Below are positions 13,986-16,878 of a DNA stretch of 16,878 bases, in pieces (position 1 is the stretch's first letter; each line of letters opens with the position of its first letter). Made by a program: the position numbers and the translations under genes. Location of the stretch: positions 1 to 16,878 of the forward strand of contig CALDHQ010000310.1 of the NCBI GenBank assembly GCA_937894055.1, given 5' to 3'. Source of the DNA: an uncultured Polymorphobacter sp. (lineage in GTDB: Bacteria > Pseudomonadota > Alphaproteobacteria > Sphingomonadales > Sphingomonadaceae). The notes beneath the pieces were generated by a model. That model made no database searches, was not told the DNA's origin, and saw only the letters and a list, made by a program, of their open reading frames with translations.

Positions 13986-15209
13986 CTAAAAGCGCGACAG
14001 GGCAAACGCCGGGTCGGGCGCGGTATCGCCGACCAGCATGGCAGCGACGATTTCGCCGGTTACCGCCGACAGCGTCAGCCCGAGGTGATTGTGGCCGAAC
14101 GCCGCGGCGAGATTGGCCGTACCGGTCACGCGGCCGATGGCGGGCAGATAGTCGGGCAGCGTCGGGCGGCTGCCGTACCACGGCGTCGCCTCCCCCTCGA
14201 ACGCCAGCCCCAGGTCCGCGACATGCGCTTGTAATCGCGCCCATTTGCGCGGGTCGGGCGGCAGGTCGGCGCGCGAAAACTCGACGAAGCTCGCGGCGCG
14301 CAACCGGTTGCCGAAGCGCGTGACGATCATCGAACGGTCCTCGAACACCCGAGGCGGCAGCATCGCGCCGCTGGTCGGCGCCTCGATATGATAACCGCGC
14401 TCGGCAATCAGCGGCACGCGCACCCCGATTCCACCGAGCAACGCCGCCGAGCCGATACCTGCCGCGGCGAGCACGACATCGGCATCGAGACGTTCACCGC
14501 CGGCCGCTACCGTGACGCGGTCGCCGTGCTGCACCAGCATCGCCTGACCGGAGCGCCGCACCACCCCTGCCCGCGCCAGCGCACCCGCCAGCGCGTCGGC
14601 CAACCGCGTCTGGTCAGCAATCTGCGCCGAGCCTTCGCAGCGCACCGCGCCGGCGAACGGCGCACCCATCGCGCCACGCAGCGCCTCAAGCTCGGCGGCG
14701 GTCGCGTCGCGGATCGTCGCGTTGCCGGTGTCGGTCGCGGCCCAGGCAGCGCGCCCGGCGACGGCGGTCGCAGCCGTTTCCCAAAGGATGAAATGCCCCT
14801 CCTCGCGCAACAGCGCCGCGTCGCCAACATCCGTCGCTAGCCGCCGCCACGCCGGCATCGCGCCCGCCATCAGCCGCGTCAGCGCCGCCTTGCCTGCCTC
14901 GAAGCGCGTTGCCGCCGCCGCGAGCCGCAGTCCGAACGGCAGCCAAGCTCCAATTGCCGCCGCCGGCAAATCGAGCGCCCCGCCGCGCGCAAAATGCCGG
15001 CGCGGCGCCGAGCGCAACGTCGCCCATGACGCAATCGGCTCTACCTGCTCGACAGCGATGTGCCCGGCATTGCCCCACGATGCCGGGCGCTGCGCCGGCG
15101 CATCATCAACCAGCGTCACCGCCACGCCGGCGCCCGCCAGCCGCAACGCGCAGGCGCTGCCCACCACACCGCCGCCGATGACAATGGCAGTGCGGGGCGA
15201 ATTGGACAT
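13986..15209 (-). CDS. DadA-like FAD-dependent amino-acid oxidoreductase, probable D-hydroxyproline dehydrogenase
   Basis: This 407-aa protein is a DAO/DadA-superfamily flavoenzyme. The dinucleotide-binding motif IGGGVVGSACALRLAGAG lies at residues 11-28, followed by the DadA-type SWGNAGHI (44-51). The C-terminal flavin-contacting stretch has RPTLPDYLPAIGR and FGHNHLGLTLSAVTG. Members oxidise D-amino acids, and one branch oxidises cis-4-hydroxy-D-proline to pyrroline-4-hydroxy-2-carboxylate. The divergent neighbours, a DapA-family lyase and a proline racemase/epimerase, make that branch the best fit. The ATG at 15209 is used because it precedes the FAD motif closely and leaves a 65-bp divergent promoter region. 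An in-frame start at 15287 would overlap the divergent gene. The ribosome site is poor. A DadA-type D-alanine dehydrogenase is the main alternative. Confidence 0.87.
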   Translation of the reverse strand: MSNSPRTAIVIGGGVVGSACALRLAGAGVAVTLVDDAPAQRPASWGNAGHIAVEQVEPIASWATLRSAPRRHFARGGALDLPAAAIGAWLPFGLRLAAAATRFEAGKAALTRLMAGAMPAWRRLATDVGDAALLREEGHFILWETAATAVAGRAAWAATDTGNATIRDATAAELEALRGAMGAPFAGAVRCEGSAQIADQTRLADALAGALARAGVVRRSGQAMLVQHGDRVTVAAGGERLDADVVLAAAGIGSAALLGGIGVRVPLIAERGYHIEAPTSGAMLPPRVFEDRSMIVTRFGNRLRAASFVEFSRADLPPDPRKWARLQAHVADLGLAFEGEATPWYGSRPTLPDYLPAIGRVTGTANLAAAFGHNHLGLTLSAVTGEIVAAMLVGDTAPDPAFALSRF

Positions 15210-15241
15210 GGGGCGGGGCTTTCGGTTCGCGGGCGGCGCGC

Positions 15242-15247
15242 TATAAG
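15242..15247 (+). promoter_or_regulatory. Possible -10 box of the lyase-epimerase operon
   Basis: TATAAG at 15242-15247 matches TATAAT at 5 of 6 positions within the 65-bp divergent region and would place transcription about 20 nt before the GTG start at 15275. No clear -35 hexamer is present, so an activator may be needed. Confidence 0.4.
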
Positions 15248-15274
15248 GCAGCACCCCCTTTTTGGAGAACTGCC

Positions 15275-16180
15275 GTGGCAAATGCAAAGCTCGACTGGAC
15301 CGGTGTCTACCCTGCGGTGACGACGCAGTTCGCCGCCGACCTGTCGGTCGACCTTGCCGCCACCAAGGCGGTGCAATCGGCGCTGATCGATGACGGCGTC
15401 GACGGGTTGATCCTGCTCGGCACCTGCGGCGAAAACAACAGCCTCGAACCCGATGAAAAGCGCGCCGTATTGGCGGCAGCCCAGGACAGCGTGCGTGGCC
15501 GCGTGCCGGTGCTGTCGGGCGTTTCCGAACTCACCACGCCGCGCGCCGTGCAATTTGCGCGCGATGCCGAAGCGCTCGGCGTCGATGCGCTGATGGTGCT
15601 GCCGGCGATGGTCTATGTGCCCAAGCCCGACGAGCTTTACGCGCATTTCGCGGCGGTGGCGGCGGCGACCAGCCTGCCGATCATGCTCTACAACAACCCG
15701 CCCGCCTACCGCGTCAGCATCGATATCGATGTGCTGAAGCGCCTTGCCGACATCCCCAACATCGTCGCGGTCAAGGAAAGCGCGCCCGATCCGCGCCGCT
15801 TTACCGACCTGATCAATGCGTTCGGCGACCGCTTCGTGCTGATGGCCGGGCTCGATGACGTGGCGCTCGAAGGCTTGATGCTCGGCGCCAAGGGCTGGGT
15901 GTCGGGGCTGACCAGCGCCTTCCCGCGCGAATCGGTGGCGCTCGTCGCGGCGGTCAAGGCCGGCGACTGGGACAAGGCACGCACCATCTACCGCTGGTTC
16001 ATGCCGCTGCTGCACCTCGACGCCGAACACGATCTGGTGCAGTCGATCAAGCTCGCCGAGCAGATCATGGGTCGCGGCTCCGAACGCGTCCGCATGCCGC
16101 GCATGCCGCTGACCGGCGCGCGCCGCGCCGAAGTCACCGCGATGGTCGAAAAGGCCGCCGCGACGCGCCCGACACTATGA
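15275..16180 (+). CDS. DapA/NAL-family Schiff-base lyase, probable pyrroline-4-hydroxy-2-carboxylate deaminase
   Basis: This 301-aa protein is a dihydrodipicolinate synthase/N-acetylneuraminate lyase family (beta/alpha)8 enzyme of normal length. It has the LLGTCGEN substrate-carboxylate loop (47-54; DapA usually has GTTGE), Y139 in YNNPP and the Schiff-base lysine K167 in VAVKES. True DapA for lysine synthesis is usually a housekeeping gene. Here the partner is a 4-hydroxyproline epimerase-type gene overlapping by 4 nt, plus a divergent D-amino-acid dehydrogenase. The most likely reaction is therefore deamination and dehydration of pyrroline-4-hydroxy-2-carboxylate to 2-oxoglutarate semialdehyde. 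The start is GTG at 15275 with GGAG 8 nt upstream. Other sugar-acid or keto-acid lyases of the same family remain possible. Confidence 0.85.
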   Translation: MANAKLDWTGVYPAVTTQFAADLSVDLAATKAVQSALIDDGVDGLILLGTCGENNSLEPDEKRAVLAAAQDSVRGRVPVLSGVSELTTPRAVQFARDAEALGVDALMVLPAMVYVPKPDELYAHFAAVAAATSLPIMLYNNPPAYRVSIDIDVLKRLADIPNIVAVKESAPDPRRFTDLINAFGDRFVLMAGLDDVALEGLMLGAKGWVSGLTSAFPRESVALVAAVKAGDWDKARTIYRWFMPLLHLDAEHDLVQSIKLAEQIMGRGSERVRMPRMPLTGARRAEVTAMVEKAAATRPTL

Positions 16181-16878
16181 CGCGCCATATGTTCTTCGCC
16201 ATCGACGGCCACACCGCGGGCAACCCGGTGCGGCTGGTCGCCGGTGGCGCGCCATTGCTGCGCGGCAATTCGATGTCCGAACGCCGCGCCGATTTCATGG
16301 AGCGGTTCGACTGGATCCGCACCGGGCTGTGCTTCGAACCGCGCGGCCATGACATGATGTCGGGCGGTTTTCTGTATCCGCCGACGCTCCCCGACACCGA
16401 CTTCGGCATCCTGTTCATCGAAACCAGCGGCTGCCTGCCGATGTGCGGCCACGGCACGATCGGCATGGTGACCTTCGGGCTGGAACACGGGCTGATTACC
16501 CCGCGCGTCCCCGGCCATCTGCGCGTCGAGGTGCCCGCCGGCATCATCGAAATCGACTATGTGCAGGACGGCAACAAGGTCACCTCGGTCAAGATCCGCA
16601 ACATCGCCTCCTACCTCGCGGCGTGCGGCCTCAAGATCGAGGTCGAGGGGCTGGGCCCGTTGACGCTCGATGTCGCGTACGGCGGCAACTACTACGCCAT
16701 CGTCGAACCGCAGCCGGGTTACGCCGGCATCGACGCGCTGGGTGCGGCGCGCATCCTCGAACTCAGCCCGAAGGTCCGCGAGGCGGTGCGCGCGGTGTTC
16801 CACCCCGTCCATCCCGACGATCCGCGCATCAACGGCGTCAGCCATGTGCAATGGGCCGACGTGCCCAAGGCAAACGAC
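16177..16878 (+). CDS. Proline racemase superfamily: probable 4-hydroxyproline 2-epimerase, N-terminal part (cut by right edge)
   Basis: The frame is open from the ATG at 16177 to the window end, giving 234 codons of a usual 310-345. The protein shows the superfamily hallmarks DGHTAGNPVRLV (residues 10-21), FEPRGHDMMSGGFLYP and the first catalytic site MCGHGTIG with C90. In this superfamily, Cys/Cys enzymes racemise proline or epimerise 4-hydroxyproline, and a Cys-to-Thr change at the second site marks trans-3-hydroxyproline dehydratases. The second site lies past the edge, so these cannot be told apart here. The ATGA overlaps the stop of the DapA-family lyase by 4 nt. The neighbouring lyase and flavin dehydrogenase favour the 4-hydroxy-L-proline epimerase role. 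A second in-frame ATG at 16189 is an alternative start. Confidence 0.88.
   Translation, partial: MTRHMFFAIDGHTAGNPVRLVAGGAPLLRGNSMSERRADFMERFDWIRTGLCFEPRGHDMMSGGFLYPPTLPDTDFGILFIETSGCLPMCGHGTIGMVTFGLEHGLITPRVPGHLRVEVPAGIIEIDYVQDGNKVTSVKIRNIASYLAACGLKIEVEGLGPLTLDVAYGGNYYAIVEPQPGYAGIDALGAARILELSPKVREAVRAVFHPVHPDDPRINGVSHVQWADVPKAND

Noticed and set aside
15210..15287. Longer start of the FAD oxidoreductase at 15287
   Set aside because: It would overlap the start of the divergent lyase and add a basic extension not seen before the FAD motif in this family.

Overview
The window is GC-rich DNA with tightly packed genes, ATGA/GTGA-type gene overlaps and occasional GTG starts. The gene families present (a tandem HxlR regulator, DUF3237, a Rieske oxygenase, DUF1254/DUF1214, HdeD, S9 and M24 peptidases, hydroxyproline enzymes) suggest an alphaproteobacterium, most likely of the Sphingomonadales. 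That placement is inferred from gene content and style, not from a marker gene. I see no rRNA, tRNA, transposase, prophage or CRISPR.

Region 1 (1-3968) looks like a small catabolic module. On the minus strand, a DUF3237 protein, a regulator with two HxlR winged-helix domains and an acyl-CoA synthetase (cut by the left edge) form an operon. A Rieske non-heme iron oxygenase alpha subunit is read divergently from the same 127-bp control region. That region carries a perfect minus-strand TATAAT box. An oxygenase plus a CoA ligase suggests degradation of an aromatic or alicyclic acid; the substrate cannot be read from sequence.

Region 2 (4053-8141) holds a seven-helix membrane protein, an AraC-family regulator, a divergent exported DUF1254/DUF1214 protein and an HdeD-family membrane protein. 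The AraC/DUF1254 control region contains a perfect 13-bp palindrome.

Region 3 (8142-10320) holds an unusual 609-aa protein: a PAS-like N-terminus, two LuxR-like helix-turn-helix segments and a C-terminal alpha/beta hydrolase with a plausible Ser-Asp-His triad. Upstream is a 349-bp stretch without a protein gene that is dense in secondary structure. It has a C5/G5 inverted repeat placed like a lux-box operator. It also has a plus-strand series of three hairpins ending in a strong intrinsic terminator that no plus-strand gene accounts for, so a small RNA is possible. A 19-bp perfect hairpin overlaps the stop codon of the next gene.

Region 4 (10321-16878) looks like proline/hydroxyproline peptide use. 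One minus-strand operon encodes an M24 Xaa-Pro-type peptidase, an exported S9 prolyl-oligopeptidase-type peptidase and an NTF2-like protein. Next to it are a DadA-like FAD amino-acid oxidoreductase (minus strand) and, divergently, a DapA-family lyase overlapping a proline racemase/4-hydroxyproline epimerase family gene cut by the right edge. These three match three steps of the bacterial trans-4-hydroxy-L-proline pathway: epimerase, D-hydroxyproline dehydrogenase, and pyrroline-4-hydroxy-2-carboxylate deaminase. The missing 2-oxoglutarate semialdehyde dehydrogenase may lie beyond the right edge.
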